Part shown: in pieces, positions 50,586 to 59,519 of the stretch | Layout of the letters: the number at the start of each line of letters is the position of its first letter | Numbering within the stretch: the first letter of the stretch is position 1 | Assembly (NCBI GenBank): GCA_902826685.1 | Contig: CADEFT010000004.1 | Location: 33,276-97,275 of the forward strand | Direction of reading: 5' to 3' | Origin: an uncultured Acidobacteriota bacterium | GTDB lineage: Bacteria; Acidobacteriota; Terriglobia; Bryobacterales; Bryobacteraceae | DNA length: 64,000 nt | Made by a program: the position numbers and the translations under genes | The notes under the pieces: model-generated | What the model was told of the DNA's origin: nothing | Database searches by the model: none | Seen by the model: the letters and a program-made list of their open reading frames with translations, nothing else

Positions 50586-51481
50586 TTGAATGCGTCCCCA
50601 ATTTCTCCGAAGGCCGCGATCCGGCGAAGGTTCAGGCGATCGTCGACGCCATCGCCTCCACACCGGACGTTCATCTGCTGGCTCAGGAAAGCGACGCCGA
50701 TCATAACCGCAGCGTGGTGACGTTCGTTGGCCCTCCGTCCGCCGCCGTCGAAGGCGCCTTTCGCGGCGTGGCGAAAGCGGTGGAACTCATCGATCTCACG
50801 CAACAATCCGGTGAACATCCGCGCATCGGCGCGGCGGATGTGGTCCCGCTGGTGCCGCTCTCCGGCATAACGCTGGCCGAATGCGCGGCGCTGGCGCAAC
50901 AGTTGGGGGAGCGCATCTGGAACAACCTCCGCGTTCCTGTCTATTTTTATGAAGCGGCGGCACGGCGCGAAGACCGCCGGCGTCTGGAGAATATCCGCAA
51001 GGGCCAGTTCGAAGGATTGCGCGAAGAAGTGCGCTCGAACCTGGACCGCCGGCCCGATCTGGGCGGCCCAGCGCTGCACCCCACGGCAGGAGCTACGGTC
51101 GTTGGAGCCCGCAAAATCCTCATCGCTTACAACATCAACCTGCACACGCCCGATGTGGATGTGGCGCGGACCATCGCCCGGCGCATCCGCCAATCCTCGG
51201 GCGGGATGCCGCATGTGAAAGCCGTCGGCCTGCTACTCGCTTCGCGCAACCAGGCGCAGGTGTCGATGAATCTTACCGACTACGAACAGACGCCGGTGCA
51301 CGCGGTCTATGAAGCCGTATGCCGCGAGGCCGCCGCACTCGGAGTCGAAGTGGCGGGCAGCGAGATCATCGGGCTATGGCCGCGCGCCGTGTTCGAAGCG
51401 GCGGCGGCGCACTTCCTCAAAATGGAGAACTACCGCGCTGGAGGGCTGCTCGAAGACCGTCTTCCGCCCAGGCAACTTTGA
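50570..51481 (+). CDS. ftcD: Glutamate formimidoyltransferase
   Basis: 303 residues from TTG 50570. It contains the family's opening ECVPNFSEGRD, the nucleotide-like segment DADHNRSVVTFVGPP, GEHPRIGAADVVPLVPL with the catalytic His, PVYFYEAAA, RPDLGGPALHPTAGATVVGARKILIAYNINL and HVKAVGLLLASRNQAQVSMNLTDYEQTP. It transfers the formimino group of N-formimidoyl-glutamate to tetrahydrofolate, the last step of histidine degradation in one pathway branch. Only the transferase domain is present; the cyclodeaminase is absent, as is usual in bacteria. It starts within the end of the HutI-like gene, and the SelA-like gene follows 12 nt after. Hut genes proper (hutH, hutU) are not in the window. Confidence 0.93.
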   Translation: MAEALIECVPNFSEGRDPAKVQAIVDAIASTPDVHLLAQESDADHNRSVVTFVGPPSAAVEGAFRGVAKAVELIDLTQQSGEHPRIGAADVVPLVPLSGITLAECAALAQQLGERIWNNLRVPVYFYEAAARREDRRRLENIRKGQFEGLREEVRSNLDRRPDLGGPALHPTAGATVVGARKILIAYNINLHTPDVDVARTIARRIRQSSGGMPHVKAVGLLLASRNQAQVSMNLTDYEQTPVHAVYEAVCREAAALGVEVAGSEIIGLWPRAVFEAAAAHFLKMENYRAGGLLEDRLPPRQL

Positions 51482-51493
51482 TATCCTGCTGGC

Positions 51494-52684
51494 ATGCCGA
51501 ATCGCCGCCGATTTCTGAAGGCCGTCTCCGCCGCGCCCGCCGCCGGCGCGCTCACCGCCACCTCCGCTCCCGCCGCCCCCGTCAAGCGCGATTTCTTCAA
51601 GGAACTGGGCATCAAGCCGTTCATCAACGCCGCCGGTACCTATACGACATTGACCGCCTCGCTGATGCCGCCCGAAGTGGTGGCCGCCTACGAGTATGCC
51701 TCCAAGCAATTCGTCCACCTGATTCCGCTGCATGACGCCGTCGGCGCGCGCATCGCGCAATTGATTGGATGCGAAGCGGCCATGGTCACTTCCGGCGCCG
51801 CCGGAGCCCTGGTGGTGGGCACCGCCGCCTGCATCACCGGAAAGGATCACAGCAAGATCGTGCGTGTGCCCGATGTCGCCGGCATGAAGAACGAAGTGCT
51901 GGTGCAGAAAGCCCATCGCTACGGTTACGATCACGCCGTGCGCGCCACCGGCGTCAAGCTGATCGAAGTGGAAACGCGCGAAGAACTGGAACGTGCCGTC
52001 AATGAGCGCACGGCCATGATGTTGTTCTTCAACGACGCCGATCCGCGCGGCCAGATCAAGATGGCCGAATTCATCGAACTCGGCAAGAAGCACAAGGTGC
52101 CCACCTTCAATGACGCCGCCGCCGACGTGCCGCCTCTTGAAAATCTTTCCAAATACCTCAAGGCGGGCTTCGACCTGGTGACGTTTTCCGGCGGCAAGAA
52201 CATTCGCGGGCCGCAAAGCGCGGGCCTGCTTCTCGGCCGCAAGGATCTGGTGGAAGCCGCGCGCCTCAACAGCTCGCCCTACAGCGATACGGTCGGCCGC
52301 GGGCTGAAGGTCAACAAGGAAGAACTGCTTGGCATGATGGTGGCGGTGGAGCGGTTCATCAAACTCGACCATGACGCGGAAATGAAAGAAGCCGAGCGGC
52401 GCGTGAAGTATATCGCCGACTCGCTGCGTTCCTGCCCCAGCGTGAAGACGGACGTCAAGGTGCCGCCCATCGCCAACCACGTGCCGCATCTGCACATTCG
52501 CTGGGACTACTCGAAGATTCAGCCGCGCGACGTCGTCAAGCAACTGCTTGAAGGCGAACCGTCGATCGAAGTCGTGCCCGGTTCACGCGAGGAACTGGTA
52601 GTCAACCCGTGGATGACGCAGCCGGGCGAATCGGAAATCGTGGCGCGCCGCATCCGCGAGATCCTCAAAAAAGCCGGCGCGTGA
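51494..52684 (+). CDS. Tat-exported SelA-like PLP-dependent enzyme
   Basis: 396 residues. A twin-arginine signal (MPNRRRFLKAVSAAPAAGAL) precedes a fold type I PLP domain related to SelA and D-glucosaminate-6-phosphate ammonia-lyase: KPFINAAGTYTTLTASLMPPEV, AMVTSGAAGALVVGTAACIT and TFNDAAADVPPLE, with the probable Schiff-base lysine K235 in FSGGKNIRGPQSAGLLLG. The family eliminates or exchanges groups on amino sugars or amino acids; the substrate here is unknown. Export of a PLP enzyme by Tat fits folding before transport. The stop overlaps the start of the next gene (GTGA at 52681-52684), so the two are coupled. Confidence 0.88.
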   Translation: MPNRRRFLKAVSAAPAAGALTATSAPAAPVKRDFFKELGIKPFINAAGTYTTLTASLMPPEVVAAYEYASKQFVHLIPLHDAVGARIAQLIGCEAAMVTSGAAGALVVGTAACITGKDHSKIVRVPDVAGMKNEVLVQKAHRYGYDHAVRATGVKLIEVETREELERAVNERTAMMLFFNDADPRGQIKMAEFIELGKKHKVPTFNDAAADVPPLENLSKYLKAGFDLVTFSGGKNIRGPQSAGLLLGRKDLVEAARLNSSPYSDTVGRGLKVNKEELLGMMVAVERFIKLDHDAEMKEAERRVKYIADSLRSCPSVKTDVKVPPIANHVPHLHIRWDYSKIQPRDVVKQLLEGEPSIEVVPGSREELVVNPWMTQPGESEIVARRIREILKKAGA

Positions 52685-54981
52685 GCCGGTTCGTTCTCCT
52701 TCTATTGGCGGCCGTCGCGCTGCCCGCCGCCGCGCAGGATGCCAGGCGCCGGCAGACGCTAGACGAGCTTCTGCGCGTGCTGCGTCCGAGCCGGACTCCA
52801 GCCGACGGCCGCATCAACGCAAGCGATAAAACCTGGGAAGAATGGATTCGCCGCAGCGGAGAACTGCCGCCCGATTTCGACCGCATGCCGTCGAATCCGT
52901 GGCTGCCCGATCCGCTGATGACCGAACGCGGTCCCGTGCGCACGCCGGCCGAGTGGGAAAAGCATCGCCCCGAGCTGCGCCGCCAGATCGAGCACTGGAT
53001 GTTCGGCCGGTTCCCGCCGAAGCCGGATAACCTGCGCGCCGTCGAAACCTCGCGGCGCCGCGAAGGCCCCACCACCGTCCGCGAGGTGAGGCTGGAGTTC
53101 GGTCCCGGCCGTCGAGCCACGCTGCGCATCGAACTGGTGATTCCCGATGGCCCGGGTCCCAAGCCCGTCTTCCTCACCAACCACGCCCGCAACCGGCCCT
53201 GGATTTACACGGCGGTGCGGCGCGGCTACATCGCCTGCGTCTATCACGCCACCGATCCGCGCTACGGCAACGGCGACGATTCCGACGCCTGGATCGAGGT
53301 CTACCCCCAGTACGATTTCTCCGTGCTCGCGCGCTGGGCGTGGGCCGCTTCGCGCGCCGTCGATTACCTGGTCACGCTGCCCGAAGTGGACGCCTCAAAG
53401 ATCGGGCTGACCGGCCACTCCCGCAACGGCAAGCAAGCGCTGCTCGCCGCCGCGTTCGACGATCGCATTGCCGCCGTCATTCCGTCCAGCGGCAACAGCG
53501 GCGAAGTCGATCCGTGGCGCTTCACCACCGAACCCTTCGCCAACGAAAGCATCGAACTGCTGGCCGGTGTGCAGTCGCACTGGTTCCATCCGAGGATGCG
53601 GTTCTTCGCCGGGAGGGAACACAAGCTTCCGGTCGATCAGAACACCTTGCTCGCCTTGGTCGCTCCGCGCGGCTTGATGCTCTACTCCGGTTACGCCGAA
53701 TCGGCTGGTAATCCGGTGGGGTTCGAGCAGGCTTATCGCGACGCGCTGCGCGTCTACCGGCTGCACGGCCGCGAACGGAACGTATGGCTGCACCTGCGCG
53801 ACGGCGAGCATGAGACCACCGCCTCCGACGTGGAGAATTTCATCGACTTCTTCGATGCCATCTTCGGCCGCCGTGCGCGCCCCAAGACCGAGACCTGGAT
53901 CCACGGCTACACGTTCGAAGATTGGCGGCGGCTTTCGGGCGAACGCATCGACCCGGCGGCTTTCCCGGCGCGTGGCACGGCTCTGCAGGGCGGCCGCGCG
54001 GCCTGGCGCAAGCAGATCGAATGGGCGCTCGGCACCGAGCCCGCGGGCACGCCGGCCTGGCCCGCGCAGCGCCTCCCGCTGGAAGCGGGGACGGCCGAAG
54101 GCTGGCTCGCCGGCTTGTTCGCGCGTCCGGCGGCCGACGCCGCCACTCGCGCCCGCGTCGCCAAGGAGGGCATGGAATGGATGCCCATTCCCTTCGGCGA
54201 CGGTTTGCAAGGCAATCTCTTCCTGCCCGCCGATCGCAAGTCCGGTAAGCTGCCGGTGATCGTTTACCTGCATCCTTACAGCTATCAAAACGGCTGGTCC
54301 GTCTCCCAGCCCTGGACTTCCACCGGCACCGACTACCGCCTGGATCAGCGCCCCTCGTTCCCCAGCCTCACCCGGCGCGGCTTCGCGGTGCTGGCCTTCG
54401 ATCAGATCGGCTTCGGCTCCCGCGTTCGCGATGCACGGCTGTTCTATGAACGCTATCCGCAATGGTCGCTGATGGGCCGCATGGTGGCCGATACGCGCGC
54501 GGCCCTCGATTCCCTCGCCCTGCACGAACGCATCGACGCCGGGCGCATTTTCCTGCTCGGCTATTCGCTCGGTGGCAAGGTTGCGCTGCTCGAAGCGGCG
54601 CTCGATGAGCGTGTACGCGGCATTGCCGTGGTGGCCGGATTCGATCCGCTGCGGCTCGATACGCCCGATCGCGGCGTGGAAGGCATTCGCCACTATTCCC
54701 ACCTGCACGGGCTGATGCCGAGGCTCGGGTTCTTCACCGGACGCGAGGCGCGGCTGCCGTTCGATTTCGACGCCGCGCTGGCGCTGATGGCGCCCCGGCG
54801 CGTGCTGATCGTCGCGCCCACGCTCGATCGCTATGCGCGTTCCGAGGATGTGAAAGCGGAAGTGGAAGCCGTCCGCGCGGCGGCGCCAGGCAGCGCGATC
54901 GATCTCGAATCGCCCGAAGCCATCAACAAGTTCGATCGCGCCCTGCAGGAGAAAGTGTTCGACTGGTTCACTCGGTTTTAG
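52681..54981 (+). CDS. Secreted protein with two alpha/beta hydrolase domains (CE15-like plus second hydrolase)
   Basis: 766 residues from GTG 52681, with a signal peptide (about 1-18). The first domain (about 90-400) has the GHSRNGK nucleophile elbow (S247), the SRNG signature of glucuronoyl methylesterases (CE15), and a late DGEHETTASDVENFIDFF with the likely catalytic His. The second domain (about 480-765) is another alpha/beta hydrolase with S629 in GYSLGG. In it the usual C-terminal catalytic His is not obvious (the end reads SPEAINKFDRALQEKVFDWF). CE15 enzymes split ester links between lignin alcohols and glucuronoxylan, so a plant-polymer role is plausible. The 3' end overlaps that of the convergent oxidoreductase gene by 14 nt. 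Confidence 0.86.
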   Translation: MSRFVLLLLAAVALPAAAQDARRRQTLDELLRVLRPSRTPADGRINASDKTWEEWIRRSGELPPDFDRMPSNPWLPDPLMTERGPVRTPAEWEKHRPELRRQIEHWMFGRFPPKPDNLRAVETSRRREGPTTVREVRLEFGPGRRATLRIELVIPDGPGPKPVFLTNHARNRPWIYTAVRRGYIACVYHATDPRYGNGDDSDAWIEVYPQYDFSVLARWAWAASRAVDYLVTLPEVDASKIGLTGHSRNGKQALLAAAFDDRIAAVIPSSGNSGEVDPWRFTTEPFANESIELLAGVQSHWFHPRMRFFAGREHKLPVDQNTLLALVAPRGLMLYSGYAESAGNPVGFEQAYRDALRVYRLHGRERNVWLHLRDGEHETTASDVENFIDFFDAIFGRRARPKTETWIHGYTFEDWRRLSGERIDPAAFPARGTALQGGRAAWRKQIEWALGTEPAGTPAWPAQRLPLEAGTAEGWLAGLFARPAADAATRARVAKEGMEWMPIPFGDGLQGNLFLPADRKSGKLPVIVYLHPYSYQNGWSVSQPWTSTGTDYRLDQRPSFPSLTRRGFAVLAFDQIGFGSRVRDARLFYERYPQWSLMGRMVADTRAALDSLALHERIDAGRIFLLGYSLGGKVALLEAALDERVRGIAVVAGFDPLRLDTPDRGVEGIRHYSHLHGLMPRLGFFTGREARLPFDFDAALALMAPRRVLIVAPTLDRYARSEDVKAEVEAVRAAAPGSAIDLESPEAINKFDRALQEKVFDWFTRF

Positions 54982-55804
54982 TGATGTGCCGGACGCTCTC
55001 GGCGATCGCATCGGGCTCATACACCCGCTTCCAGTCCGGCTGAAAGATCACCGGCTTGGCGCGCGCGATGGCCTTCAATGCGCCATCGGAAAACACGGCG
55101 CCTTCCTTTTCCTGAAACACGATCGCCAGTTCCACGCGCATGTGGCCGAGGATGAAATCCCGGGCCGCGTCGCGCGGCACGCCGCGCCGCACCGCTTCAT
55201 CGGTTGCCTCGGCCAGAATCGTCAGGCACGTGCCCAACACGGTTTCGCTCAGCACGGGTTCGAGAATCGCCATCTGTTCGGTGTTGCAGCGATGCGATTT
55301 CATCACCGGTTTATAGATCGTGCGCGCGATCCGCTCACCGGCGGCATAATGCTCTTCCGGACCCTGCGTCAAACAGCAGACGATGTGCTGCTTGGCATGC
55401 TCCCCGCCGAAGAAATCGCGCTGCGCCAGCGGCTCCACTTCGTCGCTGAAAATGGGCGGATGGCAGGGATGCGTGATGAAGTAAGTCAGATCGTCGCGCT
55501 TGGGCAGCAGGCCCGCATAAGCCGCGGCCACGTCGAGCATCACCACCATGGTGCCCGGCTTGAACTTCTGGTGGATCTGCTCAAGCACCGATCCGATGCG
55601 ATTGTCGGGCAGCGCGAGCACGACCGCTTCGGCTCCTTCCAAGGCGGCATCGAGCCCAACGGCGGCGATGCCGCGCTCGCGTAGCGCCGCTTGCCCGCGC
55701 TCGCTGATTTCCACGTGGCGAACGTCATAGGAACTGCCAATCAGGTTCGCCGTAAGCCGCAGGCCCATCTTGCCTCCGGCGCCAAGTAGTGCGATGGTTT
55801 TCAT
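54968..55804 (-). CDS. Phosphogluconate-dehydrogenase-like oxidoreductase, D-apionate oxidoisomerase (ApnO)-like
   Basis: 278 residues. An N-terminal Rossmann domain (LLGAGGKMGLRL, about 6-17; AEAVVLALPDNRI) precedes a C-terminal helical domain of the PGDH_C type (THPCHPPIFSDE, EQMAILEPVLSETVLGTCLTILAEATDEAVRRGV). D-apionate oxidoisomerase, which oxidises D-apionate to 3-oxo-isoapionate with hydroxymethyl migration, belongs to this family as I recall. The partners here (acid-sugar kinase, RuBisCO-like protein) are those of the D-apionate pathway, so that function is favoured but not proven. Last gene of the five-gene operon; the start overlaps the kinase stop by 4 nt (ATGA at 55801-55804). 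Confidence 0.78.
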   Translation of the reverse strand: MKTIALLGAGGKMGLRLTANLIGSSYDVRHVEISERGQAALRERGIAAVGLDAALEGAEAVVLALPDNRIGSVLEQIHQKFKPGTMVVMLDVAAAYAGLLPKRDDLTYFITHPCHPPIFSDEVEPLAQRDFFGGEHAKQHIVCCLTQGPEEHYAAGERIARTIYKPVMKSHRCNTEQMAILEPVLSETVLGTCLTILAEATDEAVRRGVPRDAARDFILGHMRVELAIVFQEKEGAVFSDGALKAIARAKPVIFQPDWKRVYEPDAIAESVRHITKTE

Positions 55805-57063
55805 GATCCGGATACCTCAGAGAAAAATGCCGGGCCGCCGCATTGGCCGCCCTTGAAGACGATTTCGATGCCGTCACGCGCGGGCTGGTTCGACCAGGCG
55901 CGGCACAACGGAGCTCCCGGCGCGAGCGGGCAAATGTAGGTAAGCGCCTGAATGCCCAACTGGCGTCCGGCATGGCTCGACGTATCGCCGCCGGCGACGA
56001 TCGCGCGCCGCACGGGCACGCTGTCAAGCACGGCCGTCAGCACGCGGCCCGATTCGTGCGCCAGCGCGTTGCGGGCTCCTTCGAGCGCCACACGATCCTC
56101 CGGCCCGGCCGCGCTATAGAGCACCACACTCGCCCCCCGGCCGAGCGCCTCCCGAGCCTCACCGATGGCGCGCTCCACGCCTTCGCCCCGCGCCAGCCCC
56201 GCCGCATCCAGCTTGATCCGCGCGAAGCCATTCTTTCCCGCGTGCTCGATCTGTTGTGCCGTCACCGGTGAGCAGCTTCCCGAAAGAACCACGAGTTGAT
56301 CCACTTTCGCCGGCGCCGGCGATGGAACCGCCGGGCGGCCCCAGTGAGCCATCAGGGAATATTCGACGCCCGATGAGCCCACCACAAAAGGCGTCTTCGA
56401 TTCCCACACCAGGCGTCCGGCGCGGGCAAGCGTCGGCTCATCGCAGGTATCGAAGACCACGGCCCCGGCGCCGGACTTCGCCGCCAGCGCGGCGTCGGGA
56501 TCGAGCACGTCCATCAGCTCAATGCGCCCGTTCATCTGGGCGCCCAGATGCAGCCGCAAATCCGCCTCGTGCATCGGCGTTACCGGATGCCGGCTCATCG
56601 TGGGATGACGGTCGATGCGGTACGTCCGGCCATCCACGGCGGCAAAGAGATTGCCGAAAACGACATAGCGCTTGAGCGACGGCGCGCCCACGATCACCGG
56701 TACCCACGGCGCGGCGAACACACGGCGGCCGATTTCGAGCGCCCGCCCGATGGAGCCCACCCGCGGCGAACTATCGAACGTGGAACAGACCTTGTAATGG
56801 CACAGCGCGGCTCCGGTGGAGCGCAGCCAGGTGAACGCCGGCGGCAGGTGCGCGTCCATCCATTCCGGACTCTCGCTGCGGCTGCTGCCGGCCAGTCCGA
56901 ACGCGCGGTATCCGGCGAACCTGGCGAAGAATGCCTCATCGGGTTGTTCCAAAAACAGCACCGCTTCGAAGCCGCGCGATGCCACCGCCTCCAGCACGTC
57001 CGTGGACCCGGTGAAATCGTCGCCATACCAGGCGAGAATCCGCTCCGGAAGAGGCTCCCTCAT
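55801..57063 (-). CDS. Four-carbon acid sugar kinase family protein (DUF1537), 3-oxo-isoapionate kinase-like
   Basis: 420 residues from ATG 57063. The N-terminal substrate domain starts WYGDDFTGSTDVLEAVA, the family hallmark (about 12-28). HYKVCSTFDSSPRVGSIGRAL follows, and the C-terminal nucleotide domain has VVLSGSCSPVTAQQI and IVAGGDTSSHAGRQLG, ending in FKGGQCGG. DUF1537 kinases phosphorylate four- or five-carbon acid sugars such as erythronate and 3-oxo-isoapionate. With a RuBisCO-like protein next door, 3-oxo-isoapionate kinase (OiaK) is the best guess. It overlaps both neighbours by 4 nt, showing tight translational coupling. Confidence 0.87.
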   Translation of the reverse strand: MREPLPERILAWYGDDFTGSTDVLEAVASRGFEAVLFLEQPDEAFFARFAGYRAFGLAGSSRSESPEWMDAHLPPAFTWLRSTGAALCHYKVCSTFDSSPRVGSIGRALEIGRRVFAAPWVPVIVGAPSLKRYVVFGNLFAAVDGRTYRIDRHPTMSRHPVTPMHEADLRLHLGAQMNGRIELMDVLDPDAALAAKSGAGAVVFDTCDEPTLARAGRLVWESKTPFVVGSSGVEYSLMAHWGRPAVPSPAPAKVDQLVVLSGSCSPVTAQQIEHAGKNGFARIKLDAAGLARGEGVERAIGEAREALGRGASVVLYSAAGPEDRVALEGARNALAHESGRVLTAVLDSVPVRRAIVAGGDTSSHAGRQLGIQALTYICPLAPGAPLCRAWSNQPARDGIEIVFKGGQCGGPAFFSEVSGS

Positions 57064-58319
57064 TTCGCGAACAGCTCCACCGCCTGCCGTATCTCGATGT
57101 GGGCGCGCGCGGCCTCCTCGAGCGTGAGCCCCGCCAGCGCCGATTCCCATGCCAGGCGGATGCTGCGCACTCCCGCGCCGATACCGCCCGGATGAGCGGC
57201 GATGCCGCCCCCGCAGGCGTGAATCAGGTCGGTGGAGCCCAGGCGCTTGTAAGTATCGAACGCCTGCCCCGCCCATTGGCCCGACGAGAAAACCGGCATG
57301 ATCTCGCAGCCGCGTCCCAGCCCGGCGAACATCGGCGTGAGGCACTCGCGCGCGGAGGCGATCACCGAATCGTCGCCCTCGCAGAACTTGTTGCGCAGCC
57401 CGTTCACGTGCATGTGGTCGACGCCCGCCAGGCGCCAGAACTTCTGCCACGCGACGTAGCTCATGCCAAGCGCCGGGCAGCGGTCGAACATGCCCCATCC
57501 GTTGCGATGCGCGTGGATCGGCAGCCGCGCGTGCCTGCGCAGCTCGATGACGCCCGCCAGACCCACGCTGTTCAAACTCACCATCACGCACGTGCCGCCC
57601 GCCGCCTCCACCACGTCGTGCCGGCGGCGCATCTGTTCCACGTCGCCGGTAAGGTTGAAGGCGAACATCGCTTTCTTGCCGGTGCGATCGGCATGCCGGT
57701 TGAGCACGCGCATCACCGCGCCTACTCGATCCTCGAACGGGCAGTGCGGACCGTCGGCCTGCAGCTCGTCGTCTTTGATGAAATCGATGCCGCCCGCGGC
57801 AAGCTGATCCACCATGGCGGCCGTCTCTTCCGCGCTCATGCCGACGCTGGGCTTGATGATGGTGCCGATCAGCGGCAGCCGTTCCACACCCGCCAGCTTA
57901 CGTGTGCCGGCGACGGCGAACCGAGGGCCGGCATAAGCGTCGCGAAACGCATCGGGCAGCGTGACATCCAGCAGCTTCAGCCCGGAAAATTGCTGCAGCT
58001 CGAAAAGATTGCCGGCCACGGTGGCCATTAGATTCGGCAGCGACGGACCCATGTTGGCGATCGGCCACGACAGCGTGACTTCCGCGCGCGTGTAGCCGGT
58101 TGAGTTTTTCGGCTGGCGCGCCCCCGGCAGGGAAGGCGTTTCCACCGCGCCGAGCTCCGCGATGCGTTCCACCCGAGCCGCGCTGCGCTCGCGCAATTCC
58201 GCCGTCTCCCCCGGCACTCTGACAAACGTGCCTGAGGATTGCTCACCGGCCATGGTTTCCGCCGCCTGTTCCAGCGGGAAGGCCGTTTCGATCCAATAAC
58301 GCGCGATGATTCTGCTCAA
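57060..58319 (-). CDS. RuBisCO-like protein (form IV), probable 3-oxo-isoapionate-4-phosphate decarboxylase or transcarboxylase
   Basis: 419 residues from TTG 58319, overlapping the MFS stop. RuBisCO large-subunit motifs are retained: GTIIKPSVGM with K156, FIKDDEL with K182 (carbamylation site), D184 and E185 as magnesium ligands, HAHRNGWGMF, and phosphate-binding GGGIAAHPGGIGAGVRSIRLAW. There is no small subunit and no other Calvin-cycle gene. In the known D-apionate routes, RuBisCO-like proteins decarboxylate or transcarboxylate/hydrolyse 3-oxo-isoapionate 4-phosphate; which of the two cannot be decided here. The stop overlaps the kinase start. Carbon fixation is unlikely. Confidence 0.87.
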   Translation of the reverse strand: MSRIIARYWIETAFPLEQAAETMAGEQSSGTFVRVPGETAELRERSAARVERIAELGAVETPSLPGARQPKNSTGYTRAEVTLSWPIANMGPSLPNLMATVAGNLFELQQFSGLKLLDVTLPDAFRDAYAGPRFAVAGTRKLAGVERLPLIGTIIKPSVGMSAEETAAMVDQLAAGGIDFIKDDELQADGPHCPFEDRVGAVMRVLNRHADRTGKKAMFAFNLTGDVEQMRRRHDVVEAAGGTCVMVSLNSVGLAGVIELRRHARLPIHAHRNGWGMFDRCPALGMSYVAWQKFWRLAGVDHMHVNGLRNKFCEGDDSVIASARECLTPMFAGLGRGCEIMPVFSSGQWAGQAFDTYKRLGSTDLIHACGGGIAAHPGGIGAGVRSIRLAWESALAGLTLEEAARAHIEIRQAVELFAK

Positions 58320-59515
58320 TGGCTCTCCGCAATCAGCGGACGCGTTGCATCGATCCGATGAAACAGCGCCGCCGCAATAATCAGCATAGCCGCGATGATC
58401 AGCAGCGGCAGGTTGTAGTCGCCCGACGCGGCCACCACATAGCCGAACACGATCGTGCAAAGAAAGCCGCCGAACTGGCCGGACATGTTCATGGCGCCGC
58501 TGATCGACCCGGCGTGCCGCCCGCCGATATCGAGGCAAATGGCCCACGCCGATGGCAGCATAAGATCCATGATGCCGAAGCCGGCGGTGAGCAGTGCGAC
58601 CGTGGCCGTCTTCGAAGCGGTGTAGGCGGTGGCGAGCAGCAGCAGCGCCGCCACGCTCAGGCAGACCGAGCCGATAATGGTACGTCCGCGCCGGTGCCCC
58701 AGGCGGCGGCAGGCGAAATCGCTTAGGTATCCGCCGATCACGTTGGCGATCGCGCCCATCGCAAACGGCAGCGACGCGAAGATCGCCATCTCGCTTTCGC
58801 TGAAGCCGCGGCCCTTGACCAGATAAGTCGGCAGCCAGGAGAAATAGAACCATGAGCCCCAGGCGTAAGTGCCGTACATCGAGATCAGGATCCAGACCTG
58901 CGGCTTGCGCCACAGCTCGGCCCAGGGCGCGTTGCCATGAGCCGCCGCCTCTCCCGCCGGCTTGGGATCGCGATAGGCGAACCACCAGATCGCGCACCAC
59001 AGCACGCCCGCCGCGCCGAAAATCCAGAACGACGCGCGCCATCCCAGCGCGGCTTGAATCGGCACTACCAGCAGCGGCGATAGCGCGCCACCGGCGCGGC
59101 TGGCGCCCCAGATATAGCCCTGTGCCGCCGCGCGTTCCTTGCGATCGAACCAGCGGCCAATCACGCCCGCCATGTTGGGATACGCTCCGGCCTCGCCCGC
59201 GCCGAACAGGAATCGCGTCGCCGCCAGAGTCCAGAAGCCGGTGGCGAACGGCGTCAGCATCGTGAAAGCCGACCACCACAGCACGACCCGCGTCAGCACC
59301 TTGCGCTGGCCGATGCGGTCGCCCAACGCGCCCGTGGGAATCTCAAACAACCCGTAAGAAAGGATGAAGGCGCCCAGCACCCAGCCCCACCGTTCCGGCG
59401 GGATGCCGAGTTCATCCTGGATGCGCGGGCCCGCCACCGAAATGCAAAGGCGATCGAGAAACGTGATCACCGACAACGCCACGAGCATGCCCAGGACGGC
59501 GTAGCGGGAGGACAT
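58316..59515 (-). CDS. MFS transporter, anion:cation symporter (acid-sugar) type
   Basis: 399 residues from ATG 59515, with about 12 transmembrane helices. The early FLDRLCISVAGPRIQDELG and ALGDRIGQRKVLTRVVLWWSAF (the A-motif loop between helices 2 and 3) and the FGAGEAGAYPNMAGVIGRWF segment are typical of the ACS family that imports hexonates, glucarate and related acids. Placed upstream of the RuBisCO-like protein, kinase and oxidoreductase, it is the probable importer of the acid sugar, in the inner membrane. It lies 4 nt after the racemase-like gene stop and overlaps the RuBisCO-like gene start. Confidence 0.92.
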   Translation of the reverse strand: MSSRYAVLGMLVALSVITFLDRLCISVAGPRIQDELGIPPERWGWVLGAFILSYGLFEIPTGALGDRIGQRKVLTRVVLWWSAFTMLTPFATGFWTLAATRFLFGAGEAGAYPNMAGVIGRWFDRKERAAAQGYIWGASRAGGALSPLLVVPIQAALGWRASFWIFGAAGVLWCAIWWFAYRDPKPAGEAAAHGNAPWAELWRKPQVWILISMYGTYAWGSWFYFSWLPTYLVKGRGFSESEMAIFASLPFAMGAIANVIGGYLSDFACRRLGHRRGRTIIGSVCLSVAALLLLATAYTASKTATVALLTAGFGIMDLMLPSAWAICLDIGGRHAGSISGAMNMSGQFGGFLCTIVFGYVVAASGDYNLPLLIIAAMLIIAAALFHRIDATRPLIAESH

Positions 59516-59519
59516 GAGA

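Noticed and set aside
55801..57591. Extended frame upstream of the acid-sugar kinase
   Set aside because: The extra codons read through the RuBisCO-like gene in another frame; the family hallmark WYGDDFTGS begins just after ATG 57063.
57060..58319. Carbon-fixing RuBisCO
   Set aside because: No small subunit, activase or phosphoribulokinase nearby, and the context is acid-sugar catabolism; the sequence fits form IV.
57060..59279. A 739-codon frame suggesting a fusion of an extra domain to the RuBisCO-like protein
   Set aside because: The first 320 codons are the out-of-frame shadow of the MFS transporter gene; the RuBisCO-like protein starts at TTG 58319, overlapping the transporter stop.
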